From: Motiliproteus sp036961355
Lineage (GTDB): Bacteria; Pseudomonadota; Gammaproteobacteria; Pseudomonadales; Balneatricaceae
Assembly (NCBI GenBank): GCA_036961355.1
Contig: JBALVL010000002.1
Location: forward strand, 62,001-126,000
DNA: 64,000 nt
Direction: 5' to 3'
This document shows, piece by piece, positions 16,772 through 26,124 of the stretch. The position numbers and the translations under genes are program-made. Position 1 is the stretch's first letter, and each line of letters opens with the position of its first letter. The notes beneath the pieces are model-generated. The model was given only the letters and a program-made list of their open reading frames with translations. It did no database searches and had not been told where the DNA came from.

Positions 16772-17152
16772 AGGGCTCTCTTGTGGTCGATTGCGATCAA
16801 TTCCGACAATGTAACAGCTATTACCAGGAGTGTTGAGTGTGGGCTTGGTTGGTAGTAATACTTAGGTGAAATTTAGAGTGGAGGGCAAGGTGCGAAACAG
16901 CGCTATGGTGGTTTTTTACCTTGTTGCAAAAATTAATACATTACAGTGCATATATATCAATATACGAAAGATGATCTCTGCGATAAAGTAGCGCCATCCG
17001 ATTTTAAGCGATCCATCATAGGTCGCTTGAACGTCAAAGATTAGCGCTTATGCTGTGTTTTATAAGCCGGATTTTCTCAGTCAATTTATTAATAAGTGTC
17101 TCTATCTGTCGTTACCGGCTTGGTAGCGACTCAACCGAACGGAATATCAGTT
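16772..17152 (+). promoter_or_regulatory. Divergent regulatory gap before ilvC
   Basis: A 380-nt AT-rich gap between rubredoxin and ilvC with no gene supported. A TTGTTGCAAAAATTAATACA stretch near 16921-16940 followed by TATATA is a possible promoter. AAGCCGG near 17065 and CCGGCTT near 17115 could pair across the ilvC leader. GGA at 17141-17143 is the likely ilvC ribosome-binding site. No leader peptide rich in Ile/Leu/Val codons was found. Confidence 0.35.
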
Positions 17153-18628
17153 ATGTCTAACAACTACTTCAACACCCTGCCGCTGCGCGAGCAACTGGAA
17201 CAACTGGCCAAGTGCCGCTTCATGGATATCTCCGAGTTTCCTGACGGTGTTGATGCCCTTAAAGGCAAAAAAATTGTCGTGATCGGCTGTGGTGCTCAGG
17301 GTTTGGCTCAGGGTATGAACCTGCGTGACAGTGGTTGTGATGTCTCTTACACCCTGCGTCAGGCAGCGATCGATGAGAAGCGTCAGTCTTGGAAGAACGC
17401 CTCGGAAAATGGTTTCACCGTCGGTACTTACGAAGAGCTGATTCCAACCGCTGACGTCGTTTTGAACTTGACCCCTGACAAGCAGCATACCGCCGTGGTT
17501 ACCGCGATCATGCCGCTGATGAAGCAGGACGCTTGCCTGTCTTACTCTCACGGTTTCAACATCGTTGAAGAAGGCATGAAGATCCGTGACGACCTGACCG
17601 TGATCATGGTTGCACCTAAGTGCCCGGGTTCTGAAGTCCGTAACGAATACGTTCGTGGTTTCGGTGTTCCAACGTTGATCGCCGTTCACGAAGATAACGA
17701 CCCTAAGGGTGAAGGCCTGGCGCTGGCCAAGGCTTACGCGGTTGGCACCGGCGGTCACAAAGCGGGCGTTTTGATGTCCTCTTTCATCGCTGAGGTTAAG
17801 TCTGACCTGATGGGTGAGCAGACTATCCTGTGCGGCATGCTGCAAACCGGTTCACTGTTGTGCTTCGACAAGATGATTGAGAAGGGTATCGATGCCGGTT
17901 ACGCCTCCAAGTTGATCCAGTACGGTTGGGAGACGATCACCGAAGCCCTCAAGTACGGCGGTGTTACCAACATGCTGGACCGCCTATCTAACCCTGCCAA
18001 GATCAAAGCGTTTGATCTGGCTGAAGAGCTCAAACAGATCATGCGCCCGCTGTACAACAAGCACCAGGACGACATCATCAACGGCACCTTCTCTCGCACC
18101 ATGATGGAAGACTGGGCCAATGACGACAAGAACCTGCTGGGCTGGCGTGCAGAAACTGCCGAGACAGCATTCGAGAAGACGCCGGCTGGCGATGTTGAGA
18201 TCTCCGAGCAGGAATACTTCGACCACGGCATCTTGATGGTGGCGATGGTTAAAGCCGGTGTTGAACTGGCGTTCGAGACCATGACCGCTGCGGGCATCAT
18301 TGCTGACTCGGCTTACTACGAGTCGCTGCACGAGACGCCGCTGATCGCTAACACTATCGCCCGTAAGAAGCTGTACGAGATGAACGCAACGATCTCCGAT
18401 ACCGCTGAGTACGGTTGCTACCTCTACAACCACGCGTGTCTGCCACTGCTAGCCGACTTCATGACCAAGATCGATACCGATGTCATCGGTAAGGGTCTGG
18501 CGCTTGATGATCTGGGTGTTGATAACGCCCGTCTGATCGAAGTTAACGCTGAATTGCGCAGCCATCCGGTTGAAGCGATCGGTGGTGTTCTTCGCGGTCA
18601 CATGGCCGACATGAAGAAAATCGTTTAA
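17153..18628 (+). CDS. ilvC: Ketol-acid reductoisomerase, class II
   Basis: A 491-residue enzyme, the long (class II) form, matching E. coli IlvC in length and start (MSNNYFNTLPLREQLEQLAK). It isomerises and reduces 2-acetolactate and 2-aceto-2-hydroxybutyrate with NADPH and Mg2+ in valine, leucine and isoleucine synthesis. Seen: the Rossmann motif GCGAQGLAQGMNLRDSG, the Rossmann-proximal TLRQ segment, KCPGSEVRNEY, and the metal-binding knotted domains with DLMGEQTILCG and SDTAEYG. The start at 17153 fits family homology better than an upstream codon. It stands alone with its own terminator at 18672-18703. Confidence 0.96.
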   Translation: MSNNYFNTLPLREQLEQLAKCRFMDISEFPDGVDALKGKKIVVIGCGAQGLAQGMNLRDSGCDVSYTLRQAAIDEKRQSWKNASENGFTVGTYEELIPTADVVLNLTPDKQHTAVVTAIMPLMKQDACLSYSHGFNIVEEGMKIRDDLTVIMVAPKCPGSEVRNEYVRGFGVPTLIAVHEDNDPKGEGLALAKAYAVGTGGHKAGVLMSSFIAEVKSDLMGEQTILCGMLQTGSLLCFDKMIEKGIDAGYASKLIQYGWETITEALKYGGVTNMLDRLSNPAKIKAFDLAEELKQIMRPLYNKHQDDIINGTFSRTMMEDWANDDKNLLGWRAETAETAFEKTPAGDVEISEQEYFDHGILMVAMVKAGVELAFETMTAAGIIADSAYYESLHETPLIANTIARKKLYEMNATISDTAEYGCYLYNHACLPLLADFMTKIDTDVIGKGLALDDLGVDNARLIEVNAELRSHPVEAIGGVLRGHMADMKKIV

Positions 18629-18671
18629 GGCGACGCTTCAGTCTGCACTAAGCTGCGGGCATGATTAAACT

Positions 18672-18703
18672 AAGGCCGAGATGAAAATCTTGGCCTTTTT
18701 TTT
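18672..18703 (+). terminator. Intrinsic terminator of ilvC
   Basis: AAGGCCGAGA (18672-18681) pairs with TCTTGGCCTT (18688-18697) through a 10-bp stem with one G-U pair, a 6-nt loop, and a run of eight T after it. It lies 44 nt after the ilvC stop. Confidence 0.9.
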
Positions 18704-18730
18704 ACAAATAATTTCATATTATTGAACTGG

Positions 18731-18796
18731 CATCGCCCAGAGGACTGGGCTCCTACAGAATGCGTCTGTTGTAGGAGCCGTGTCCACACGGCGATA
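18731..18796. repeat. REP pair (REPIN-like)
   Basis: Two palindromic elements face each other: CATCGCCCAGAGGACTGGGC plus TCCTACAGA (18731-18759) and TGTTGTAGGAGCCGTGTCCA plus CACGGCGATA (18767-18796). Each has a GTAGGAGCC tail and a hairpin (CCCAG/CTGGG; CCGTG/CACGG) ending in GGCGAT. This inverted pair is the layout of REP doublets mobilised by RAYT transposases in pseudomonads and relatives. It lies between ilvC and the ModF-like gene. Confidence 0.75.
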
Positions 18797-18840
18797 TCGT
18801 TCAGCAGAACTGTAACAAACGCCATGTTATTCGGAGTGTT

Positions 18841-20271
18841 ATGACGACTCGCCCAGCAATTCAACTCGACAACCTGACGGTTAACTTCGACGATCGTTTC
18901 CAGCTCCACAACATCGATTGGTGTATTGAACCCGGCCAGCACTGGGTCATCACCGGCACTAACGGTGCCGGAAAATCGGCGTTGGCAGCGGTGTTGGCCG
19001 GTGCTGGTGAAACCCTGTCGGGTTCAATGTCGGGCCTGCCCGAGCAGGTCGGATTGGTATCGTTTGAGGCGCAGGCCGCGTTGATCGAGGCTGAGCTGAA
19101 AAAAGACGACGCCGATATCATGGATGTGATCAGCGAAGGTACACCGGTGCGCGAGATCTTGCTGGACGATTGTGCCGACCCGCAACTGGCCACCGAATTA
19201 GTCGGTAAGTTCGGCCTTGAGGATCTGTTGGATCGCGCCTTTCGTAAGCTCTCGACCGGCGAGTCGCGCAAGGTGATGTTGATCCGGGCGTTGGCTAGCA
19301 AGCCGCAGTTGTTGGTGCTGGACGAGCCGTTCGACGGTCTGGATGTCGATACGCTGGCGCTGTTGCAGCAGCACCTGGCCAGCCTGATCGAAACCGTGCC
19401 GATGGTGCTGGTGTTGAACCGGTTCGACGAGTTTCCCGATTTTATCACCGATATCGCCTATGTCGATCAGGGCCGCTTATCGCACAGAATCCAGCGTAGC
19501 GATGCACAGGCCTTTGCCGAGCTGTATCAACTGCTGCACCTGAAAACCTCAGACCTGAGTATTCCACCAGCCGATATCGATACCGCTATTCCACGGCTGG
19601 ATTCGGCGCAACCGCTGGTGCGGCTCAACGGCATCAGTATCAAATATGATGAGACCATAATCATCGACAAGCTCGATTGGACCATTGAGCCGAACCAGCA
19701 CTGGCAGCTCAGCGGCCCCAACGGCAGCGGCAAAACGGGCTTGCTGTCGCTGATTACCGGCGATCACCCGCAGTGTTATGTTAACGATATTTTTGTCTTC
19801 GGTTTCCAACGCGGTAGCGGCGAGAGTATCTGGCAGATCAAGCAGTTTATCGGCTACGTCTCTACTGCATTGCAGTGGGAGTATCGAGTCGGCACCGGCC
19901 TGCGCAACGTCATCATCTCCGGCTTCTACGACAGTATCGGCCTGTACAGCAAATGCACCGAAAAGCAGCGTGTCATCGCCGATCAGTGGCTGGAACTGCT
20001 GGGGATGAGCGACCGTGCTGACCAGCCGTTCAACAAACTCTCTTACGGCGATCAGCGCTTGCTACTGATCGCCCGGGCGATGGTTAAACACCCGCCGCTG
20101 TTGATCCTCGACGAACCCTGTCTTGGCCTTGATGATATGAATCGGCAGTTGGTATTGGCACTGATCGAACGGATCTGTGCCAGCAGCGAGACAGCGGTGC
20201 TGTACGTCAATCATCATCCCGAGGACCAGATCAAAGGGATCGATAATTATCTGGCGTTGGAGAAGCGCTGA
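18841..20271 (+). CDS. ModF-like protein with two ABC ATPase domains
   Basis: A 476-residue protein with two fused ATPase domains and no membrane part. Domain 1 has Walker A GTNGAGKSA, signature LSTGESRK and Walker B LLVLDEPFDG; domain 2 has GPNGSGKTG, a degenerate signature LSYGDQRL and LLILDEPCLG. The length and domain order match E. coli ModF (PhrA), a protein near the molybdate operon whose role is unclear. Here it is not next to modABC. It follows ilvC and the REP pair. Confidence 0.82.
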   Translation: MTTRPAIQLDNLTVNFDDRFQLHNIDWCIEPGQHWVITGTNGAGKSALAAVLAGAGETLSGSMSGLPEQVGLVSFEAQAALIEAELKKDDADIMDVISEGTPVREILLDDCADPQLATELVGKFGLEDLLDRAFRKLSTGESRKVMLIRALASKPQLLVLDEPFDGLDVDTLALLQQHLASLIETVPMVLVLNRFDEFPDFITDIAYVDQGRLSHRIQRSDAQAFAELYQLLHLKTSDLSIPPADIDTAIPRLDSAQPLVRLNGISIKYDETIIIDKLDWTIEPNQHWQLSGPNGSGKTGLLSLITGDHPQCYVNDIFVFGFQRGSGESIWQIKQFIGYVSTALQWEYRVGTGLRNVIISGFYDSIGLYSKCTEKQRVIADQWLELLGMSDRADQPFNKLSYGDQRLLLIARAMVKHPPLLILDEPCLGLDDMNRQLVLALIERICASSETAVLYVNHHPEDQIKGIDNYLALEKR

Positions 20272-20319
20272 GGCGGGCTCTGGCGGTATTGGTTTTCGGC
20301 TTCGGGGTCGTTAACTCGT

Positions 20320-20700
20320 TCAGACGCTTGCCGATCCACACAACCAGGCTTCGGCGCCGCTACGGTTGGTGAACTGTGCAACGTCGATGCCTTTACTGCA
20401 GCTGATGATGTTCTGAAAATGGTGTTCCAGCGTGCTGTCCTGACAAAGCAACACCAGCCGGGAACATTCTGGGATGTCTTTTTTCAAGGTTCGCCCCAAG
20501 GTATCAATATCCAGCAGTTTGAAGCTTGGGACATCAACATCGCGGAAATCCATCAGCAGTTTAGTGGTGCTCGCTTCGTTGAGGGCCGCGCGCACTCTGA
20601 TACGCAAAGGTTGAATAACCTCTGGATCATGAGTGTTTGGCACGATGTATCGAACGTACTTCGCATCATCAAGTTCAATGATTTCTACATATCCGATCAT
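20320..20700 (-). CDS. SpoIIAA/STAS-like domain protein
   Basis: A 126-residue soluble protein. The pattern YVEIIELDDAKYVRYIVP, TKLLMDFRDVDVPSFKLLDI and CSRLVLLCQDSTLEHHF fits the STAS-like SpoIIAA family of small cytoplasmic proteins (beta-alpha repeats). The biochemical role of this family is unknown. It ends 48 nt from the convergent ModF-like gene. Confidence 0.6.
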   Translation of the reverse strand: MIGYVEIIELDDAKYVRYIVPNTHDPEVIQPLRIRVRAALNEASTTKLLMDFRDVDVPSFKLLDIDTLGRTLKKDIPECSRLVLLCQDSTLEHHFQNIISCSKGIDVAQFTNRSGAEAWLCGSASV

Positions 20701-21105
20701 AAGTCTATTCTTCGAACTGTCAGCTTAACGTGGCTCAGTATAGCGCTCCGAGATTTTGTGCGCATCCGATTAGCGCACGGTTTCTCATAAGGGGGGCGCT
20801 GGGCTGGGCGGTAATATAATGCCGTTTGAACTCTTTATTCAGTTAGCAGTCAGGATCAGGTGAGTATCTTATTGATGATCGCTCCGTCGTGTTGCGATCA
20901 GGCGATAAATTTCGAGCATCGCTATCGCATCGTGGTTAAATTGGGGATACGCTCTATAAATAGAGAGTTGGCGGTTTTATTCGGTTCTATCAAACAATTA
21001 CTGCGCAAAAGATGGCTGAGCAAGCGCTTAAGGCTGTGATCGAATCGTCTAGGTTTAACCGCACAAACTGGGCTATCGACTAAACCATACAGGGGAGTAG
21101 GTACA
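20701..21105 (+). promoter_or_regulatory. Upstream region of the lipoprotein operon
   Basis: A 405-nt gap between the divergent STAS-like gene and the lipoprotein operon. No gene is supported; the minus-strand open frame that overlaps it also overlaps the first lipoprotein gene and is a shadow. A TATAAA -10-like word at about 20951-20956 and a GGGGAG/AGGT ribosome-binding region just before 21106 are visible. Confidence 0.35.
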
Positions 21106-21663
21106 ATGAGACAACTAAACAGGATGCCGGGCTGGCTAACGTTATTACTGGGTATGGTGTTGGTGGTCGGTTGTTCGTCGCAACGCTCTCTCGAAAGTGA
21201 TCTGGGACTGTCCGATGCGCCCGACTGGGTCAATGTTGGTACCCAGGCGGTTGAAGATGAAGAGGGACGGTTGCTACAAGGTGTGGGTATGGCCGCCGCG
21301 ATGAACGATCCGTCGTTGCAGCGAAGCACCGCTGATAACCGAGCGCGTACCGAAATTGCCCGCGTATTGTCCACCTATGTCGACAGTACCATCAAGGATT
21401 ACAGCGCGGCCTCAGGTACCAATAACAGTGCCAATATCGAGCAGGCGCTGCAGAGTTCAACCCGTACCGCACTGTCTGGGGCCAGGATCATCGCTCGGTG
21501 GCTCGATCCCGATAGCGGCAGTTTGTACTCGTTTGCCGAACTGGATATGGAGCAGCTCGAAACCTTGCTATCTACGTCAACGGCATTATCCGCCGAGCTA
21601 CAAAAATACATCGCCGAAAACTCTGATAAAGAATTTCAACAGCTAATGAAGGGAACTCAATAA
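21106..21663 (+). CDS. LPP20-family outer-membrane lipoprotein
   Basis: A 185-residue lipoprotein: a signal peptide with lipobox LVVGC and Ser at +2, which predicts outer-membrane sorting. The mature part has APDWVNVGTQ and a DNRARTEIARVLSTYVDSTI helix, the LPP20 family pattern seen in other bacterial envelope lipoproteins. It overlaps the next gene (lpoB-like) by one base and starts a four-gene lipoprotein operon. The exact role is unknown; the company of LpoB suggests a function in the envelope. Confidence 0.8.
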   Translation: MRQLNRMPGWLTLLLGMVLVVGCSSQRSLESDLGLSDAPDWVNVGTQAVEDEEGRLLQGVGMAAAMNDPSLQRSTADNRARTEIARVLSTYVDSTIKDYSAASGTNNSANIEQALQSSTRTALSGARIIARWLDPDSGSLYSFAELDMEQLETLLSTSTALSAELQKYIAENSDKEFQQLMKGTQ

Positions 21664-22253
21664 TGATTCGCTGGTTAACCCTGCTTGTAACCTTTTCTCT
21701 GATCGCCGGTTGCGGTACTCAGGTCACCCGGCTCAACCCCGATGACGCGGTGGACTTGAGCGGAAGCTGGAACGATACCGACTCCCGGCTGGTGGCCGAG
21801 GAGATGATTCAGGACGCGTTATCGCACCCTTGGGTGTCGCAGCATGAATCCCGAAGCGGTCAGTCGCCGACCGTGATTGTTGGCACGGTGCGTAATCTTA
21901 GCCACGAACATATCAACGTCAACACCTTCGTCAACGATATGGAACGCTCGTTGATCAACTCCGGTCGTGTCATCTTCGTGGCGTCCAGTCAGGAACGAAA
22001 CGAGATTCGCGATGAGCGGGTTGATCAGGACTTGAACGCAACCGAACAGACCCGCAATGCCGCCGGTAATGAAATGGGTGCGGACTTCATGCTCAAGGGG
22101 CAAATCAATACCATTATCGATGTGGCCTCGGATGAGCAGGTTCGTTATTACCAGGTCGATCTGACGCTGATCAGCCTGAAAGACAATCGCAAGGTCTGGC
22201 TGGGGCAGAAGAAGATTAAGAAGTTGGTCGAGAACAGCAAGCTGCGCTATTAA
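21663..22253 (+). CDS. LpoB-like activator of penicillin-binding protein
   Basis: A 196-residue lipoprotein with lipobox LIAGC. The mature domain shows DSRLVAEEMIQDALSHPWV, PTVIVGTVRNLSHEHIN, TFVNDMERSLINSGRVIFV and GADFMLKGQINTIID. These match the LpoB family (old name YcfM), which reaches from the outer membrane to stimulate the synthase PBP1b. It overlaps the LPP20 gene by one base. It is shorter in its linker than enterobacterial LpoB, which may alter its reach. Confidence 0.85.
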   Translation: MIRWLTLLVTFSLIAGCGTQVTRLNPDDAVDLSGSWNDTDSRLVAEEMIQDALSHPWVSQHESRSGQSPTVIVGTVRNLSHEHINVNTFVNDMERSLINSGRVIFVASSQERNEIRDERVDQDLNATEQTRNAAGNEMGADFMLKGQINTIIDVASDEQVRYYQVDLTLISLKDNRKVWLGQKKIKKLVENSKLRY

Positions 22254-22262
22254 TCCAGCGAT

Positions 22263-23552
22263 ATGAAGGCAACGGCCTTGTATGCCGCGACTCGGGGTTC
22301 CCTCTACGCGCTGCTTTTACTGTCGTATACGCTGCTACAAGGCTGCGTGGTGCAGCAGTGGCAAAGTGGCGGTATCGGCGGCTATCTCGATGGTCATACA
22401 CTGACCGATACGCTGACTGAGTTAGAGTCGCAAACCCCCTACGATCGCGACCGGCCGATGTACCTACTTAATCGTGGTTTGGTGCATCATCTGGCCGGCA
22501 ACTACCAGTTGAGCAACCAGGATCTGGAGGCGGCTAAGATGGCGCTGCAGGGCGTTCAGGCGCTGAGCATCACCGAGGGCTTCACCTCCAGCACCATCAA
22601 CGAAACCTTTAATGATTACAGCAGTACAGACAGTGAACGGGTGTTGCTGCATGTGGTCATGGCGCTTAACTATCTTGCGTTGCAAGACCTGCCCAGTGCC
22701 CGGGTCGAAGTGTTGCAATCTGATCTGAGGATGCGGGAAAGCGGCGATGAAGAGACCGAACTAGCCAGCGCTCGATTTATCGCCGGACTGGTTTTTGAAC
22801 TCAACAGTGAACTATCTGACGCCATGATCAGCTACCGCAAAGCCGAACAGGTTCTAACCCGCAGGCAGCTGGCGATACCGACGTTGTTGCAGGATAGGCT
22901 CCTGAGCAGCAGTCGACGATTGGGATTAGACAGTGAACATCTGACTTATCTCGATCGGTTTCAGCACCGGCCTGCACCGCTGCCCGACAACCATGGCGAG
23001 GTGTTGGTGCTGTATCTGAACGGTAAAGTGTCCGATATGTATCAGCGCCGTATCAGTATTTATGCGCCTTCATTGGAACACAATGTGACTATCTCACAAG
23101 CGTTTTATCCACCCCGAGATCGACCATTAGGGAGTGACACGACGTTGGCGTTTGGTGATCAGGGGCTGAGCCTTGAGCTGATAGAAGATGTCGACACGCT
23201 GGCCAGAGAAGCGTTGCAAGCCAGCCAGGGAAAACGGATGGCGCTTAGCTTGGCGCGGGTTACAACCAAACACCAACTGGTTAAAAGTTCGCGCGAGCAA
23301 GACCCCTTGCTCGGTTTTCTGGCCGACTTAGCATCGATCCTGACCGAGGTGGCCGACACCCGCAGCTGGAGCTTGTTACCGGCCACGATTCAGGTTGGCA
23401 CTATTCGTCTGCCCGCAGGTACCTACTCGTCGACGGAAGATAAGGGGCCTGATCCATCGCCCCTGCAGCAGACAGTTGAAGTCAAAGCTGGGGCGACTCA
23501 ACTACTGATCGCCAATAGCTACGGCTATCAGGCTGCCATGACATACAATTAA
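22263..23552 (+). CDS. COG3014-family lipoprotein
   Basis: A 429-residue exported lipoprotein: signal peptide with lipobox LLQGC (Cys near residue 28). The N-terminal half has TPR-like helices (MYLLNRGLVHHLAGNYQLSN; SERVLLHVVMALNYLALQDL). The rest reads as a beta-rich domain with RRISIYAPSLEHNVTISQAF. It matches the COG3014 family of unknown function. It begins 9 nt after the LpoB-like gene, and TPR repeats suggest a scaffold role in the envelope, possibly in PBP regulation (inferred). Confidence 0.78.
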   Translation: MKATALYAATRGSLYALLLLSYTLLQGCVVQQWQSGGIGGYLDGHTLTDTLTELESQTPYDRDRPMYLLNRGLVHHLAGNYQLSNQDLEAAKMALQGVQALSITEGFTSSTINETFNDYSSTDSERVLLHVVMALNYLALQDLPSARVEVLQSDLRMRESGDEETELASARFIAGLVFELNSELSDAMISYRKAEQVLTRRQLAIPTLLQDRLLSSSRRLGLDSEHLTYLDRFQHRPAPLPDNHGEVLVLYLNGKVSDMYQRRISIYAPSLEHNVTISQAFYPPRDRPLGSDTTLAFGDQGLSLELIEDVDTLAREALQASQGKRMALSLARVTTKHQLVKSSREQDPLLGFLADLASILTEVADTRSWSLLPATIQVGTIRLPAGTYSSTEDKGPDPSPLQQTVEVKAGATQLLIANSYGYQAAMTYN

Positions 23553-23590
23553 GGGGGTCGCAAAAGCGGCCTATCACTCGGGATACTGTT

Positions 23591-24571
23591 ATGAATCGGA
23601 TCACGTTGGTTTGTTTGGCTCTTATTACCGGATTGGTAGGCTGTTCGACCGCCTCGACTCCGCCGCAATGGAGCATGTCCGTTCCCGAAGATTACCCGGC
23701 TAGCGGTTACCTGACAGGGGTCGGCGAGGCATCCAATCGTGAACAGGCCGAGCAGCGCGCGCTGGCAGCATTGGCGCGGGCGTTTGAGGTCAATATTAAC
23801 GAACAAAGCCGCGATTTCTCACTGTTTCGCAGTGCCGAAGGTGATGAACCCGAAGGCACCAATCAGCAGGTTAGCTCCCGCCAGTTGATAGCCGCTACCC
23901 AGCAGGTGATCGAGGGCGCAAGTCCGGTGGAGTATTGGCAGTATGAACAGCAATATCTGGTGTTGGTTGCGCTGGAGCGAGGCGGTGCCGAGCAGCGCCT
24001 GCGACAGAAAATCAACCAGCTAGACCAGCAATCCGCCGCGTTAATTCGTTACGCCGATAATCGACAGCGTAACAGTGTGGTGCAGATCAGCGCGCTGGAA
24101 CGGGCACGCAAGCTGCAGCACCAGCGTACCCCTTTGAATCGAAATCTGTCGGTGGTCAGCGGCAAGTCGATAGCACCGCCGGTCACGCTTGCTCAGCTGG
24201 AAAAGGAGATTCGTGACCGGCTAGCGGAGCTGCAGTTTCAGCTCAGCGCCGATACTCAGCTACTACCGCAGCTACAACACGCGGTCGGCCAGATCGGTGC
24301 CAGTGTTCAAGATGCGGGTGATCTGAACCTGAACGGCAGCATGGATCGTGAGCCGATTGTGCAGCAGCAGGGTTGGTTCTGGCTGCGGGGCGCATTACAG
24401 CTAACGTTGAGTAATAACCAAGGCGAGGTGATCGCCGAGCAACGCTGGCCGGTAAAGATATCGGCACAAGAGCCCGGCATGGTCGAGCAACGGCTGAAGG
24501 ATCAGATCAACGCGGATATTGCTAATCAGCTGTATCAACTGCTGACCGCTACCCGTGTAGATGCCGGATAA
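23591..24571 (+). CDS. LPP20-family lipoprotein
   Basis: A 326-residue lipoprotein: signal peptide with lipobox GLVGC and Ser at +2. The mature N-terminal part (PPQWSMSVPEDYPASGYLTG, VGEASNREQAEQRALAALAR) is the LPP20 pattern, related to the first gene of the operon. The remainder is long, Gln-rich and helical (QKINQLDQQSAALIRYADN). It starts 38 nt after the COG3014 gene and closes the operon. Function unknown. Confidence 0.78.
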   Translation: MNRITLVCLALITGLVGCSTASTPPQWSMSVPEDYPASGYLTGVGEASNREQAEQRALAALARAFEVNINEQSRDFSLFRSAEGDEPEGTNQQVSSRQLIAATQQVIEGASPVEYWQYEQQYLVLVALERGGAEQRLRQKINQLDQQSAALIRYADNRQRNSVVQISALERARKLQHQRTPLNRNLSVVSGKSIAPPVTLAQLEKEIRDRLAELQFQLSADTQLLPQLQHAVGQIGASVQDAGDLNLNGSMDREPIVQQQGWFWLRGALQLTLSNNQGEVIAEQRWPVKISAQEPGMVEQRLKDQINADIANQLYQLLTATRVDAG

Positions 24572-24622
24572 ATGTTAAAGAGCGATGGTGGATTTACTCG
24601 CGGTACGAGGCAGGCGTTGCCC

Positions 24623-25291
24623 CTAGAGCGTCTGTTGACTCAACTCAATCAAGTCCTTAACCACCAGATCCGGTTTAACATCCCAAGGATCGAACACGTT
24701 AGCAGGATCCCTTTGGATCCAAGCGGCTTTTAAACCGGCGCATTTGGCCCCGATCACATCCCAGGGATTACTGGAGATCATCCAACAATCGTCCACGCTG
24801 GAGTGGGTCCGAGCCATCAGGTATTGATACACCTTCGGGCTGGGTTTGAAGGTGCGAATATCATCGACACTGATCACATCATCGAGTTGCGGTAAAATCC
24901 CCGAACGGTCTAACAGCGTGCGTACCGCCGCTTCCGGACCGTTGGAGAACGCGGCGAGGGTGTGGCCTTGTGCTTTTAGCGCGACCAATCCGGACACGAC
25001 ATCGTCGAAGGCTGCAAGGTTGCTGAATTCGGCCATCAACTGCTGTTGATCCGACTCGGACAGCTCGATCCCGAATTGCTGGAGGCAGAACAGCAGTGCC
25101 TGATGGGTACAGACACCAAAGTCCTGATACTGGTCCATTAGGCTGCGGCGAAAAGCGAATTCGACTTTTTTGTCGTGCCAGAGCTGACCGAACTGTTTTG
25201 CCTTGTCGCCTGCCAGCGCTTCTAGATGCTTACCCATGTCCACCGGGTCGACCAGGGTTCCGTAGACATCAAATCCAATTACTTGCGGCAT
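24623..25291 (-). CDS. Haloacid dehalogenase, type II (HAD superfamily)
   Basis: A 222-residue HAD hydrolase. The nucleophile motif is IGFDVYGTLVDP (first Asp attacks), followed by FSNGPEAAV (Ser motif), FKPSPKVYQYLM (Lys) and SSNPWDVIGAKCAGLKAAWI (acidic motif). The CDVYGT-like motif and the SSNPWDV motif are typical of (S)-2-haloacid dehalogenases, which replace a 2-halogen with hydroxyl. No other dehalogenation gene is near. It is on the same strand as the GST gene, 75 nt downstream of it. Confidence 0.85.
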   Translation of the reverse strand: MPQVIGFDVYGTLVDPVDMGKHLEALAGDKAKQFGQLWHDKKVEFAFRRSLMDQYQDFGVCTHQALLFCLQQFGIELSESDQQQLMAEFSNLAAFDDVVSGLVALKAQGHTLAAFSNGPEAAVRTLLDRSGILPQLDDVISVDDIRTFKPSPKVYQYLMARTHSSVDDCWMISSNPWDVIGAKCAGLKAAWIQRDPANVFDPWDVKPDLVVKDLIELSQQTL

Positions 25292-25366
25292 TGTGTCGTC
25301 CTATGTTTAGTCCATTGTAATTTAACAGTCAGATCTCTCGCTGAACCGTGGCCCTTTACGGCGTGA

Positions 25367-26062
25367 TCAGGCACAGTTTTTTGCAGTTTGTCCGAACAAT
25401 AGGTTTTTACCCTCTTCGGTCACTGCCGGGCGATCACTCCAGGGTGCCGCCTTCTGATACGCGGTCACCACGGCAGCACGACTTTGCATCGCGTTGAACC
25501 AACGTTTCAGGTGCGGAAAATCGTCGAGGTTCTGTTGCTGCAGTTCATGGGGCACTATCCAAGGATAGGCGGCCATGTCGGCAATTGAGTAGTCGTCTGC
25601 AATCCAGTCACGCCCCTCCAAACGTTTGTTGAGCACGCCGTAGAGCCGGTTGGTTTCATTGACGTAGCGATCGGTGGCGTAGGGGATGCGCTCGGGTGCG
25701 TAGCGTACGAAATGGTGATTTTGGCCGGCCATCGGTCCCAAACCGCCCATCTGCCACATTAGCCATTCCACAACGTTGGCACGAGCTCGAACCTCGGTCG
25801 GTAGAAACCGACCGATTTTGTCGGCCAGGTAAGTCAGGATAGCCCCGGACTCAAACACGGAGATCGGCTCGCCGCCATCGGCCGGATGCTGATCAATAAT
25901 CGCAGGCATACGGTTATTCGGCGAGAAGGCCAGAAACTCAGGTTTGAACTGGTCACCGGCGCTGATATCGACCGGGTGGATGTTGTAATCCAGACCCGCT
26001 TCTTCAAGAAATATTGTGATCTTGTGGCCGTTGGGGGTCGGCCAGTAATAGAGGTCTATCAT
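25367..26062 (-). CDS. Glutathione S-transferase (YfcG/Ure2p-like)
   Basis: A 231-residue GST: an N-terminal thioredoxin-like part (MIDLYYWPTPNGHKITIFLE with the TPNG motif, PAIIDQ and ESGAIL) and an all-helical C-terminal half (IADMAAYPWIVPHELQQQ). The TPNGxK start and the SVFESGAILTYLADK motif place it with YfcG, a disulfide-bond oxidoreductase using glutathione. It lies 62 nt after the AhpD-like gene on the same strand and is probably under the TetR regulator at 26816. Confidence 0.88.
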   Translation of the reverse strand: MIDLYYWPTPNGHKITIFLEEAGLDYNIHPVDISAGDQFKPEFLAFSPNNRMPAIIDQHPADGGEPISVFESGAILTYLADKIGRFLPTEVRARANVVEWLMWQMGGLGPMAGQNHHFVRYAPERIPYATDRYVNETNRLYGVLNKRLEGRDWIADDYSIADMAAYPWIVPHELQQQNLDDFPHLKRWFNAMQSRAAVVTAYQKAAPWSDRPAVTEEGKNLLFGQTAKNCA

Positions 26063-26124
26063 CTGTTGTTCCTCATGCCGACTCAGTCGTATCGGTGTCG
26101 GTTGTTAGGCGCTAGGGTCGGCTG

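Noticed and set aside
20922..21374. Minus-strand 150-codon frame
   Set aside because: It overlaps the well-supported LPP20 lipoprotein gene on the plus strand and lacks any recognisable feature.
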